A stretch of DNA of 64,000 bases from Cladopsammia gracilis (Eukaryota; Cnidaria; Anthozoa; Scleractinia; Dendrophylliidae): positions 722,001 to 786,000 of the forward strand of contig JAJGOT010000202.1 of assembly GCA_022457155.1 (NCBI GenBank), given 5' to 3'. This document shows, piece after piece, positions 47,400 to 57,394 of this stretch; positions within the stretch are counted from its first letter, which is position 1, and the number at the start of each line of letters is the position of its first letter. The notes below the pieces were generated by a model. The model made no database searches. It was not told the origin of the DNA and worked only from the letters and a program-made list of their open reading frames with translations. Both the position numbers and the translations under genes were made by a program.

Positions 47400-49892
47400 G
47401 CGTAAGACTTATATCTCTGGTTCTATATAGCGCAAGAAAAATGTTCTTTCGATGAAGATGTTCAGTGTTTGGGGAGCGTAAGCGCTTAAACGCACGGGAA
47501 CAGTATTGTGTTAATACACTTCATCTTATACTTTTCCTTTGCCTCCACAAAGAAAAAAGGAACAATTTAACTCAGAACCAGCATTTTACCTCAATAGGGG
47601 AGAAAACATTTTGACTCGACGGTCGAATATTTTGCCTCAACGAAAGTTAAGTCTGCTGTCCACCCCATATGCACTTTCATTCCTCGTGAAGTTATAGGCC
47701 ATATAATTTCATTTTATATCGTATTTATTTCCAACGCCAGCACTCACTTTCACATTGAAACTCCTAGTATCTGGATATTTATCCAGTTTACATAAGTATA
47801 CAAGATTAAAGCTGGACCCACACAGCAGGTTTTCTTTGCCAAATTTAATTTCCATTTGTCAAGTTTTATTTGGTCATATACGGCAATATTTGGCAAGATT
47901 ATCCTTGTCATGTCACATTGTTTAAACAAACTAGCATTTTACCTTTAGTACTAGACAGCTTGCCAAGGAAAAACTTTAAGTAAGCATGCAATTCGAAACT
48001 TGCTACGTGTGTGCGAATACTGAACAAAAATTTCCTCCACACTTTGACCCATCGGAACACTACCACCCAAACATGTACAGGGTATTTACTAACCGCTCCC
48101 CCCAACACGTGTTTGCATCTGCCATGTCTGCGTTATGTAGGGAATTGGAACATGGGCTGCTGGTAATAGGATGATACATTTTTGTGGGTTTTAACGATGC
48201 TTGCATTTTTTTCACGTAATACAAGAAAACAACTGATCTCGCTAAAAATAGTTTTAAAAAGTGTGAACATTGCACACACAACAAATTAAGAACTGACCAA
48301 TGAATACTACTGTTTAATGAACAAAGAAGACCGTTATTTAGCAATTCAGACAGACTAAAACGAAAAGTAAACATGATTGATACTTGCGAGGAAGAATACG
48401 GATCAGTTTCTAATGTAGGAGGTTTGTATAAAGTAAACTGAGATGTACTTAGTCAGTGATGTGTGGAATCAAAAACAAAAAATAATCTTTCCAAAAATGT
48501 GAAATTAAACTCGCACGCAATTTAACTCATCCTCAAAGAAAGGTCACCGAAGATGCTATCTTCACCCATATTAAGGGTGTTGCTAAGAACAAATTAGGAT
48601 GTTAAATGATGACCTTGGTTATAACCCCGTATAGCCTGCCTATAGGGAATCAATCATTCCACTAGTGTACTTAATATAACGTCATAACACCCTCGGAGCT
48701 ATTATCCATGCAAATTCTTCTGTGGAATAATTTCGAGTTCGGCACAGTCGTTGATGACTCCCGCATGGAATGGTCATCAAGAAGCCGAATGAGAGTGATC
48801 AGCTTTCGCACCACACAGGGAAATTATCACTATCATCTAAGTTTACAAGTTTCAAAGTGCTATCTGGGCTGCATTGATAGAGCGCAAAATTGGACAAGTG
48901 TTTAACAGACACCCTGCTGCTTATAAGTGCAAGAACACGCACGGGTGAGTAGCAACTTTCACGCGATAATTTCGAAACGATTATATGCTCACGATCAAAC
49001 GTTATCGTGACGGGATTTTCTTTACTTAGGATTCACTTTTTTAGTTTATTGCCGGAATGTACAGTACTTGAAGATGTAGGGCAAGAATTGTGTAGAACAG
49101 TATTCAGTATATAAAGCACTGGACCACTGATGCACAAACTGTAGGGTGTATGATGCATTTGTCAGTTTACAAATACTAGCTACTGACAAAACTCGATAAT
49201 TATGACACCAGACAACTCTGAATCATTATCTAGTATTTGGAAAATGCAGTGTTTTGTAAATTGTACAACTGAAGACCTAAAACCTATCTTAAGTTCGTTG
49301 ATACTACAGAACATGACCTTAGGGTGTTATGTGCATCGACTTCGACTCCGGCCACGCTGTGTTAAGAGTGAGAAACTCCAAGATCCAAATCATTCGAAAT
49401 ACATGTCAAGTCTAATTATAACAAGCTCCATATTTCTAGACTGCACTAATATTCTCAGTTACACATCATTTGCAACTATCATTGTATCAATATCAAATAG
49501 TAACTAACTTCATATTGGTTTAACACTGAAACTTCATCTCAGCCAAGGGTTTCACCTGGCAAGCTTCAGCTATGGAAGGCTGTCCAGAAAATCTACTGGA
49601 GCTGCAGGCAAATAAGATATTATTTACTACACACAGAAGCTATACCAGAACGCTCGTCGAGAAATGTTAATGGCGACTCTGCTGTTTAACTGAAGAAGGT
49701 ATTTCCGGCCAAGCTGCACGTAACGGCGATAATTGTTCGTCAAACACATATATTTCCTTTTTACGAGGGGCTTACAAAAAAACCTATCACTCACAGCCAT
49801 TGATGTCGAAATATAAGTGTATTAGCATTTTCACTCCCAAGAGTGCCAAGAATCAAAATTCAAAAAAAAAAAAAAAAAAAGATTATGATTAA
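47400..49892. other. Intergenic, no gene seen
   Basis: No gene is supported. The stretch near 47370-47460 is a weak echo of 46965-47070 (both contain ATATCTCT..TTCTA and GTT(C/G)TTTCGATGAAG). Confidence 0.5.
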
Positions 49893-49911
49893 AAGATTAT
49901 GAGTGAAAAAG

Positions 49912-49982
49912 TGCCTCAGCCGGTAGTTGAACCCGGGTCTTCTAATGACCGGACAGATGCCTTACCACTAGGTCACTGAGAC
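49912..49982 (-). mobile_element. tRNA-like SINE head (pseudo-tRNA)
   Basis: On the minus strand, 71 nt have a 7-bp acceptor pairing (GTCTCAG with CTGAGGC, one G.T), a box A-like TGACCTAGTGGTAAGGC and a box B-like GGGTTCAACTACC. The D-stem and anticodon stem are poorly paired and the T-stem has a mismatch, so it is not a functional tRNA gene. An inverted 48-bp copy of its 3' half lies at 50141-50188. Confidence 0.6.
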
Positions 49983-50140
49983 AACCACACTTATCCAAAC
50001 ACAAACAACATATTTCTGGCTTCATAGTGGAAAGCTCTTAGGAGACATTTTTACACAAATTCTGCAATTAGGATCGCGTCACTTTACCCAGTCGTTCAGC
50101 GATTCACAGTCCACTCCCCTTGGAAATTTATTTACAAATT

Positions 50141-50188
50141 AGACCCGGGTTCAACTACCGGCTGAGGCACTTTTTCACTCATAATCTT
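50141..50188 (+). repeat. Inverted copy of the tRNA-like SINE's 3' half
   Basis: It matches 49893-49940 in inverse orientation over about 48 bp without mismatch (AGACCCGGGTTCAACTACCG.. TTTTTCACTCATAATCTT). The two copies form a potential hairpin with a 200-base loop. Confidence 0.85.
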
Positions 50189-50594
50189 TGTTGTGAAAAT
50201 TTCTGTTCTCACATTAACTGTCTATGTATTTATTTCAGAAATCGCTGTGAATCGCCTTCCGAACGAGAATAGGTTGGTGATCCAAAGATTATGAGGCAAT
50301 TAGTTGACCATATCTCCCTTCCCACACTAATTTGTAATATATATATCTACCTGGATTTTTGAAAACGATATCGCTCCAAGTAAGCGTTTGTGAGCGTTCT
50401 TGGCCTTGTTTTTAATATAAAGGTATAAAATATAATAGATTGTTGCTAGTCATTTTTTTCGCTCGCTATTGCTCCCTTTTCCTCTTCTCTCTCTTCTCTG
50501 TCATTTTCGGGCTGATCGGGCTCATAAAAACCCTTGTTTGGGCTAGTTGCAGTGAAATTGCGTAAATTTTCATTGAACACGTTTTGAAAAATTC

Positions 50595-50694
<100 letters not shown>

Positions 50695-50741
50695 CATCAA
50701 AAATATCCTTGTCGTGATATTAAATCCAGACAAACTTATAA

Positions 50742-50837
50742 AACAATCACAAACTGGAAAATTCGACTTTGCCGATATTTCGTCTTTATTACAAAAGACT
50801 TCATATCGGCAAAGTCGAATTTTCCAGTTTGTGATTG

Positions 50838-50839
<2 letters not shown>
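50742..50839. mobile_element. Perfect 37-bp-arm hairpin, Penelope-like terminal motif
   Basis: The arms 50742-50778 and 50803-50839 are exact inverses (AACAATCACAAACTGG.. to ..GACTTTGCCGATAT). The loop holds a second pairing (GTCTTT / AAAGAC). The CCGATATTTCGTCTTT motif resembles terminal sequences of Penelope-like elements. (TA)n adjoins it on the right and lies close on the left. Confidence 0.6.
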
Positions 50840-50881
<42 letters not shown>

Positions 50882-50971
50882 CTACAGGTGAGTTCCACAC
50901 TGATGTATCCAGAATAGTGCTCGACAATAATGGAGCGGTTATAACAATGTATGATTACTCACAGTTGTTTC

Positions 50972-51045
50972 ATATAGACTTTAATACAGTTCTGTTTCGT
51001 GGACCGATGTTGCGTCGGTCTACTCATCAGTTAAATTCTATATAC
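50972..51045 (-). ncRNA. Type I hammerhead ribozyme, minus-strand copy
   Basis: Its sequence is identical to the plus-strand copy at 51456-51529. Core CTGATGA, stem II, GAAA, a minimal stem III, then the GTA cleavage triplet. It would self-cleave in RNA transcribed leftward. Confidence 0.82.
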
Positions 51046-51455
51046 ACTGTAGCATAAAAGAGGTTTTATACATCAGTAATATCAGTAATATGATATAAAC
51101 CAGACATGGCAACGCTTAATAATCGCAATGAACTTGTATCCACTTGTAGGCACAAGCGAAAGTTTCTCCTTAAATTTAATTGAATCCTTTAGAAATATCC
51201 CACACTTATATAGGTTTCTATTGTTCTTTGGGTTTGCTTTGATCGTTTATACCGCATCATTTAGAACCAATTATATGTATTGTACCCCTAGTTTTAATTT
51301 TTTAACGTTTTTGGTCAGCATCATATTACTGTCTATTTCGTATTTTTCAGGACCAATTATATGTATCTCTCTCTGTTGTCACTTTTGTTTAAATTTTGTA
51401 ACGGCTTCGGTCTAGATCATATTACTGATGTATAAAACCTCTTTTATGCTACAGT

Positions 51456-51529
51456 GTATATAGAATTTAACTGATGAGTAGACCGACGCAACATCGGTCC
51501 ACGAAACAGAACTGTATTAAAGTCTATAT
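51456..51529 (+). ncRNA. Type I hammerhead ribozyme, plus-strand copy
   Basis: Stem I: 51456-51470 (ending AATTTAA) pairs with TTAAAGTCTATAT (51517-51529), with a one-nucleotide break. CTGATGA core at 51471-51477. Stem II: GTAGACCGA pairs with TCGGTCCAC (one A.C mismatch) around a CGCAACA loop. GAAA core at 51503-51506. Stem III: CAG pairs with CUG around AA. The triplet GTA ends at 51516, where self-cleavage is predicted. All invariant core residues that I know are present. The very short stem III is typical of Penelope-associated hammerheads, which are thought to act as dimers. Confidence 0.85.
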
Positions 51530-51583
51530 GAAACAATTGTGAGTAATCATACATTGTTATATATATATATATATATATATATA

Positions 51584-51645
<62 letters not shown>

Positions 51646-51662
51646 TATGTATACAATATATA

Positions 51663-51810
51663 TATATTGAAACACAAATGGTACCGTACACAAAAGTACT
51701 GCCGAAGAGGTTTAATTTTAATGGTCACACCGCGTAGAAACTCAAAAGTTATAGCTACTTATATGTCTCCATAATTGACTCTGAGAGTGAAAAGAAGGGT
51801 TAAGGAAGCT
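51663..51810. repeat. Solo unit and right end of the 88-bp minisatellite element
   Basis: It contains AAAAGTACTGC(C)GAAGAGGTTT, AATGGTCACACC and ACTCAAAAGTTA as in the array at 26925-27797, then a right end like ACTCTGAGAGTGAAAAG..GGGTTAA. It shows what a single-unit element of that family looks like. Confidence 0.75.
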
Positions 51811-52017
51811 GGTCGGCGTAAAGATGGACGTATGTAAATGAGGATAGAGCTTTGTTTGTTATCTACATTTACATAAAATCATGTTTGTGCTTTTGTTTGG
51901 CTCATCCCCGGTGTAATATCTCACAGCTGACATCACAATAGCAAACTGACAATACTGATGATGCAATCCAAAATCTAAATAAGAATAGGATGGACAAAAG
52001 AAAATCATAAATTTTAC

Positions 52018-52236
52018 CGTGCGTTCTTCAGTTTGCACGACAGGGTTACCAGCCCTAAGTTGTGAGGACCAGGATTTCGCCAGTCATTCATTATATCTTT
52101 CTCGGACAACCAATATACATCGACAACTTCAGTTTGTTCAAGTTTGGTTGTCCGAGAAAGATATGCATGACTGGCAAAATCCTGGTCCTCACAACTTAGG
52201 ACTGGTAACCCTGCTGTGCAAACTGAAGAACGCACG
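52018..52236. mobile_element. Long-armed palindromic MITE
   Basis: The arms of about 100 bp are nearly inverse: CGTGCGTTCTTCAGTTTGCA at the left end, and the matching inverse TGCAAACTGAAGAACGCACG at the right. They continue through CTAAGTTGTGAGGACCAGGA to TCTTTCTCGGACAACCAA. No clean target duplication. It lies about 370 bp upstream of the second GPCR. Confidence 0.8.
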
Positions 52237-52245
52237 TTAAAACCC

Positions 52246-52360
52246 ATTATTACATTTGTGGTCAATTCGTATTACATTTGAGGGCTTTATTACATTTGTG
52301 GTCATTCCTTATTACATTTGAAGGCTTTATTACATTTGTGGTCAATTATTACATTTGTGG
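52246..52360. repeat. Short tandem repeat TTATTACATTTGTGGTC
   Basis: Six copies of ATTACATTTG(T/A) alternate TGTGGTCA and GAGGGCT / GAAGGCT continuations. It lies between the MITE and the GPCR start. Confidence 0.85.
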
Positions 52361-52607
52361 CTTCAACATGGGCCTTTTGTTTGGTGTGGTGGAGGGAGGC
52401 GTCGAAAAGATTACTGGTACAGAACCCCTAGTCATTATAACAACTCTTTGTTCTGTTCTATAATTTTGTTGCTTACAACTCTTGTTTTCGTTAATTGTTA
52501 CAGGCTGACGTCCTCCACATTACAAAAGATAGCCAGCCATTTTCTTCCCCGCAACGTGTACTTGGAAATTCATTGAGTACATCTCTGAGATTCTACAACA
52601 ACGCGCC

Positions 52608-53795
52608 ATGAATTACAGCCAAATGAACTCATCATTGGAGGTTAATACCAGCCAAGCTCCGGCCACTGCAGGCGATGATCCTATTTTAGATGAGCCGCAT
52701 TTTTCAAAGATAATTCGTTATGTCATATACTGTGTACTGTTCGTGTTTGCACTCGGCGGAAACATCACAGTCTGCATCATTCCTTTCCGTCACAAGCGCA
52801 TGCGTACATGCACCTACTTTTTAATTACGAATCTGGCCGTGTCCGATATCGGTACCATGTTATGCTTACCCTACATACTCGTCATGGAATGGCAGAACGA
52901 GTGGTCAATGGGCACGGTTATGTGTAAACTGGTGAACCCCAGCCTGACTATGTTCTATCTTGTCACCACCAATACACTGGTAGCAATCGCTGTTCACCGC
53001 TTCATTGTTCTGGTCTTTCCATTTCGCTCCAAACCTGGCAAGTCCAAAATAGCTCTAATCATATCACTGACTTGGCTGGTTGCATTTCTTTGTGTTCTGC
53101 CTTCGTTTGCGGCAAGAGAGCTCCAGATTAAGCACATTAAAAGTAACGGTGAAATAGCGTACCGATGCACCGAAATATTTCCTGGAAAATCACTTGAGGA
53201 ACAGTACTACTACCAAAATATATACACCATATTCATGTATGTGATTAACATCGCCTTACCTGTTACCATTATAGTAATCTTGGACATCGCTATTGCGTAC
53301 AAACTTCGACAGATGGCTCTCGCATTAGGGCGGGGTGCAATTCCAGCTGCAAGAAGAGAAAGTTCGGGATCAGTGTCATTACAAAGCAACACGACACGAC
53401 CTTCTAGATCGTGGTCAATGTTTTCAAGAAAAGGGAGCATTGATCAGTCTTCTGCCCGAAAAAAGAACGAATTGGAGAGAAAATTCTTAAGGATGCTCGC
53501 GATCGTTGTTTTGATATTCGTGGCTTGTTACGTCCCATATTCGACTTTCTTTCTCGTTGTACCTCACTATCCAGCCGCTTATGAATGGAAGTATTTAAGG
53601 ATCTTCTATCATTACATCTACCTGCTAATGTGGTTTCCAAATGCGTTAAACCCGCTTTGTTACGGTGCCTTAGATGAACATTACGCTAGTATAATAAAGG
53701 CTTTGTGTTGTGGAAAACAAAAAAAAGCGAAGATGTGGCAGTCACCTTGGAAACTCAAATCCAGGAAATTCGCGCAGGCATCCTGGTTTGTTTAA
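52608..53795 (+). CDS. Rhodopsin-family GPCR, neuropeptide-receptor-like; tail possibly frameshifted
   Basis: Intronless 395-residue receptor, starting at ATG 52608 (context CGCCATGA). The N-terminus has N-x-S/T sites at N2, N7 and N13. TM1 GGN (N52), TM2 LAVSD (D80), EWSMG in the first extracellular loop (W99), C106 and C187 for the disulphide. HRF (130-132) replaces DRY, so the acidic residue is lost. W156 in TM4, P218 in TM5. A long Ser/Arg-rich third loop (235-292) precedes TM6 with CYVP (307-310) and TM7 with NPLCY (348-352). CC at 367-368 could be palmitoylated. The overall pattern resembles peptide receptors (orexin/NPY/NPFF-like broad group); the ligand is unknown. After an A8 run near 53721 the annotated tail is short and unusual, while another frame stays open to 53928 (see findings). 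Confidence 0.92.
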   Translation: MNYSQMNSSLEVNTSQAPATAGDDPILDEPHFSKIIRYVIYCVLFVFALGGNITVCIIPFRHKRMRTCTYFLITNLAVSDIGTMLCLPYILVMEWQNEWSMGTVMCKLVNPSLTMFYLVTTNTLVAIAVHRFIVLVFPFRSKPGKSKIALIISLTWLVAFLCVLPSFAARELQIKHIKSNGEIAYRCTEIFPGKSLEEQYYYQNIYTIFMYVINIALPVTIIVILDIAIAYKLRQMALALGRGAIPAARRESSGSVSLQSNTTRPSRSWSMFSRKGSIDQSSARKKNELERKFLRMLAIVVLIFVACYVPYSTFFLVVPHYPAAYEWKYLRIFYHYIYLLMWFPNALNPLCYGALDEHYASIIKALCCGKQKKAKMWQSPWKLKSRKFAQASWFV

Positions 53796-53929
53796 TAGTG
53801 ACACCAAAACATTGTCACCTATTGTTGAACAATCGCATTCACCTGCAGGAAACAGTAATACCACTAGTGAGGAGGGAAGAACAACCGACAAGAATAGATG
53901 GAAAATTTTCAGCTGGAGATACAACTAGG

Positions 53930-54426
53930 ACAACAACGCGCGGAAACTAACTACCCGTTCTGCAGAAACTTGCAGTGGAACTTGCATCTCTTCACAAAAT
54001 AAAATAAATAAATAAATGTTGTTTATAGTGGACGAGCACTTAGCTATCAAGCTATTTCACAGGCACGCCACTTAAATACAGAAACAAATATTGCAAATAG
54101 AACATAACATTTTAAAAATCCCAACTGGCAGGAGGCAAACCTGTTGGCTATTTTACAAGCGTGGTCGAGGAGTTGAACTCGGGTCTGCCGTGAAACAACT
54201 CCAGCAAAGATGGGCTTTGTCGTTTAAATTAACAATTTTGATTCCAGAATCTGGACATCATCATATTTTGCTTTTCATTCTATTCAGTTATGTCTTTCTG
54301 TTTCCTTTGTAAGGATTAGTTTAGTTTGTTCGACCCGTGCGCACGGCACAACAAAGACGGCAACTGCTTGGAGTCCATAAACAGCAGCTTGCGCGCAGAC
54401 GTATCATATTTCCTTGGAGAAGAGGC
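53930..54426. other. Downstream of the second GPCR
   Basis: AATAAA-type signals at about 53998-54014 (AAAATAAAATAAATAAATAAA) could serve the GPCR transcript. No other gene is seen. Confidence 0.6.
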
Positions 54427-54472
54427 GCGGGGGGAGGGGGGGGGGAGGGGGGGGGGGAGGGGGGGGGAGGGG
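54427..54472. repeat. Poly-G tract
   Basis: About 46 bases of G interrupted by single A. It could form G-quadruplexes; its assembled length is uncertain. Confidence 0.95.
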
Positions 54473-54629
54473 TAATGCACAGGGTTCATTTTGAATTATT
54501 GGATCATTTTTTGAAAATATAACCATTTCTGTGTACAGTTCCGACTTAATTTCATTTTGGTTGTTGAAGAGTCTAATCAATACGCAGCTAATACTTAACT
54601 TATTACGATCCGGCAAACTCTACTTTAAG

Positions 54630-55077
54630 AACTATCCGTGTAAGAAGTAGGCAATTCTCTATTGTTCCGATGCATTTCGCTTTCCCCACATAAGAATGTT
54701 TAGATTTTGGTACTGAGAATACGTCAACCTATGGACAACATGGATTTTGAAATAAAATTTACTGAAACTTTATTTTAAAGCGATGTTTCTTTTGTGTTAC
54801 AAGATTTCAGCCAATCGTGAGACTCCAAAACAATGGCCAAGAAAGACTTCTAATTTTCCATGTTCCCCACATAGAATTTTTGTTGCATTAAAAATCACAA
54901 TAGTTTTCACTAAAAGAGAATCAATTAGTTAACTAGAGATAAATAAATGCGCTGCCTGATGAAGTTATGTTCGATTTTCATGTTTTAGCCAATGAGGTGG
55001 ACGGTTTCAACAATAGCACAATTCACACCTTTCTGAATTCCGTGGATTTGGGTTGCCTACTTCTTACGCGGATTGTT
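54630..55077. mobile_element. 448-bp MITE
   Basis: AACTATCCGTGTAAGAAGTA at the left and the inverse of AACAATCCGCGTAAGAAGTA at the right form a terminal inverted repeat of about 25 bp with two mismatches. AT-rich interior, no coding frame, no clean target duplication. Confidence 0.75.
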
Positions 55078-55257
55078 ACTTAATTTTTCGTTTAGTTTTG
55101 GCAAGACATTGTCTATCCAAGAAACAATAAAGAAATCTCTTTATTGACAAAAATATTACATATATGTAAGCCAGTTAGGGAAGGAGTCACAAGAAACACA
55201 TAAACCTCTGACCGACAATTTGTGCGTACAGAAATTAACATCCCTGGATATAACTTG

Positions 55258-55432
55258 ACCAAACCCAATCTGGACCTGGTTGTTCAGCAGGTCGATAATG
55301 CTATCTACCGGTTCAATCACTGTCCAGTTGATAAGCGTTACCAAAACCAATTACATTATTGTCCACTCGATAGAGATTTATCCAGTGGATAGCGCTATCC
55401 ACCTTTAAACAACTGGGGCCTGGGTGGTTGAA
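55258..55432. mobile_element. GGATAGCGCTATCC-type MITE
   Basis: The left end, CTGGACCTGGTTGTTCAGCA, and the right end, the inverse of CCCAGGCCCCAGTTGTTTAA, pair with mismatches. The interior has paired GATAGC/GCTATC motifs, including the perfect palindrome GTGGATAGCGCTATCCAC. It resembles a very common short-palindrome family in cnidarian genomes (from memory). Confidence 0.7.
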
Positions 55433-56517
55433 GATAGAAAATAAGCGTTTTAAGGTTTGGTTTCCCCTGGCGACATAACGATCACAATCAGGGGAGTTAT
55501 CTCGCTTATGTTGTAGTGGGAACATAATCATAAAGACGCTAAGGATCGACATAATCATAAGGAAATGATCGGTCATTTTCTTATGATTATGATTATATCT
55601 GTGATTATCCTCATGTCGTAGTGGGACAATCCCAAAGGTTAACAATGAAGAAATAATACAAACATAAATTTCGTTTCACACTCAATTAAAATCCGTGCTA
55701 CTGTATAACGTAATTTAGATAATCTAAGGAAATATAACGATCGAGGCAAATGATTGAGCAGTTAATATTTACATCTAATAAACTGAAGAATTATTGATGA
55801 TTATACCTATTACTGGCGTGGATTTATTGGGAAGGACGAACGATATGCAAAAACCCACCCCAATCCACCACCCATTTCTACCCCACTGCCGACAGCATAA
55901 TGTACGTTCCTCTTGGTAATTTTTTCTGAGTATGATTTTTTTTCAGCATCGCTATATATTTATATATATTTGCAAGAATTGTTTTTACCAAAATGTTTGA
56001 TTGTTTTGTCACGTGCTTTCTTGTGCACGATTTTTTTTTTTTTTTTAATTTCTTCTGCAGGAAATTGTTTTTTGGTAATTGCCCAGCCCCCCTCTTCCCC
56101 CCCCCCCCCCAAAAAAAAATAAATAAATAAATAAAAAAAATTAAATGGTCCGTCCCCTTTATACGCAGGCTTGTCGCGAAAATGGCACGAAAACAACAAA
56201 ACATATCGCTAACAATTGAATGGGTATCGGTAACGAGATTTCTTGGGTTCCGACTGGTTCCACAGACAAAGGTTCTCATCTCATATGGTAGCTGTGGCAA
56301 AAACAAATGTCAGCGACTGTTTTATTAATTATTTGCTGAACATTTTCGTATTCGGCAAAGGAAAAACGCCGCAAATCAGACGTTCTTCATCACGATGGCC
56401 TGCAATTTGCGAAGCCTGGGCGGAAGCAAAGTCTACAATCATGCAAATCATAAATCATACCTAAATTTTGATTGTTGATCATGATTGTTTGAAAGTGCTA
56501 AAAACCTAAGGCCAGTT
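55433..56517. other. Intergenic; one imperfect palindrome and simple repeats
   Basis: At about 55540-55600 ATAATCATAAGGAAATGATC is followed by its near-inverse, with GTAGTGGGA on both outer sides; this is probably another small MITE. (AAAT)n and C-runs lie at 56095-56145. No gene. Confidence 0.55.
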
Positions 56518-56539
56518 AGAACAGTTTTCAATTGACAAT

Positions 56540-56689
56540 ATTCGTATTCACGGTATTGAACTGGAACTAGCGTGCAGTCGAGGCTCATGTGGGGGACTCT
56601 TTTCACATGCAAATATTTTTAATGATATACCCCCGCATGAGCCTCGACTGTAAGCTACTAGTTCCAGTTCAATACCGAGAATACGAATC
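56540..56689. mobile_element. Palindromic MITE nested in the family A copy
   Basis: ATTCGTATTC(A)CGGTATTGAA at the left is inverted at the right (TTCAATACCG(A)GAATACGAAT), and the arms continue through CTGGAACTAG and GTCGAGGCTCATG. The loop is short. The target duplication is unclear. Confidence 0.75.
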
Positions 56690-56796
56690 AGTTGTCTTTT
56701 TCTTTGGTTTGCATTGCAACACTTTGTGATTGGCTGAAAAATATCGCACCACTTTCTCAACCAATCAGAAGTAAAACCAAAACCAATGGTGACTTA

Positions 56797-57243
56797 GGCC
56801 CCGACCACACTAATGCGTCTCCGTTTTCATCTCGAAGAAAACGAAGCAAAATATTTTCGCCCGCACTAGCGTTTTCGCATCGTTTTCACCTGTCCACACT
56901 AAAACGGTCGAAAACGATGAAAACGTCGACTGGGACCGGGGATTGCGCATGTGAAAGGTGATAGATGCTCCGATTTGGACTGGAACTGATGGCATGCGAC
57001 GTCATCCATTTCAAAAGTCTCCGTTTTCACCTGTCCACACTACAGAGATTTTACGTCACCGTTTTCAAAAGTCTCCGTTTTCACTGACCTGACCACACTA
57101 GAAACGAAGCGTTTTCAAAACGATGCGTTTTCAAAAGTCTCCGTTTTCATCAGCGTTTTCGGGGGTTTTCGTGTGGACGATAGGCGAAAACGCATCAAAA
57201 CATATGCGTTTTCAAACGAAAACGCATTAGTGTGGTCGGGGCC
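56797..57243. mobile_element. 447-bp PIF/Harbinger-type MITE nested in the family A copy, TTA duplication
   Basis: GGCCCCGACCACACTAATGC and its inverse form the ends, flanked by TTA (56794-56796, 57244-57246). The interior repeats CGTTTTC and AAAACG motifs many times. Confidence 0.88.
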
Positions 57244-57394
57244 TTACTCACGCGTTTTCTTGCGCTTGCCGACGTCTAATTGCTTCGACTAGCTCTGATT
57301 GGTTCATTGGATTGTTTACGACTGTTGTGATTGGTCAGAGTAATTACTTTGGTTTAGTTGTTGCGACGCCGGACACTCAACTGAAAACCTCTCT

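Larger units (their letters stand above)
50941..51562. mobile_element. Large inverted repeat with two hammerhead ribozymes (Penelope-like or retrozyme-type)
   Basis: The arms (about 50941-51088 and 51412-51562) are near-identical inverses of about 145 bp, separated by about 320 bp of AT-rich unique sequence. The only differences seen are a 10-bp duplication (ATCAGTAAT-type) near the inner end of the left arm and a single base (CACAGTTG versus CACAATTG). Each arm contains one complete hammerhead ribozyme, listed separately. Hammerheads of this open, short-stem-III type are known from Penelope-like retroelements and retrozymes of invertebrates. No reverse transcriptase is present here. Confidence 0.75.
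56518..57394. mobile_element. MITE family A copy carrying two nested MITEs
   Basis: The left end is AACAGTTTTCAATTGA; the right end is CACTCAACTGAAAACCTCTC. The interior follows the family seen at 28962-29249 (TTGCATTGCAACACTTTGTG.., AATCAGAAGTAAAACCAAAA.., ATTGGATTGTTTACGA..). It is split by insertions at about 56540-56689 and 56797-57243. Confidence 0.75.

Noticed and set aside
49912..49982. Functional tRNA gene
   Set aside because: The acceptor stem pairs but the D, anticodon and T stems do not form properly, and a partial copy lies nearby. It is better explained as a SINE head.
56797..57243. Enhancer-like cluster of CGTTTTC motifs
   Set aside because: The repeats are internal to a MITE with clear ends and a TTA duplication, so regulatory meaning is not supported.
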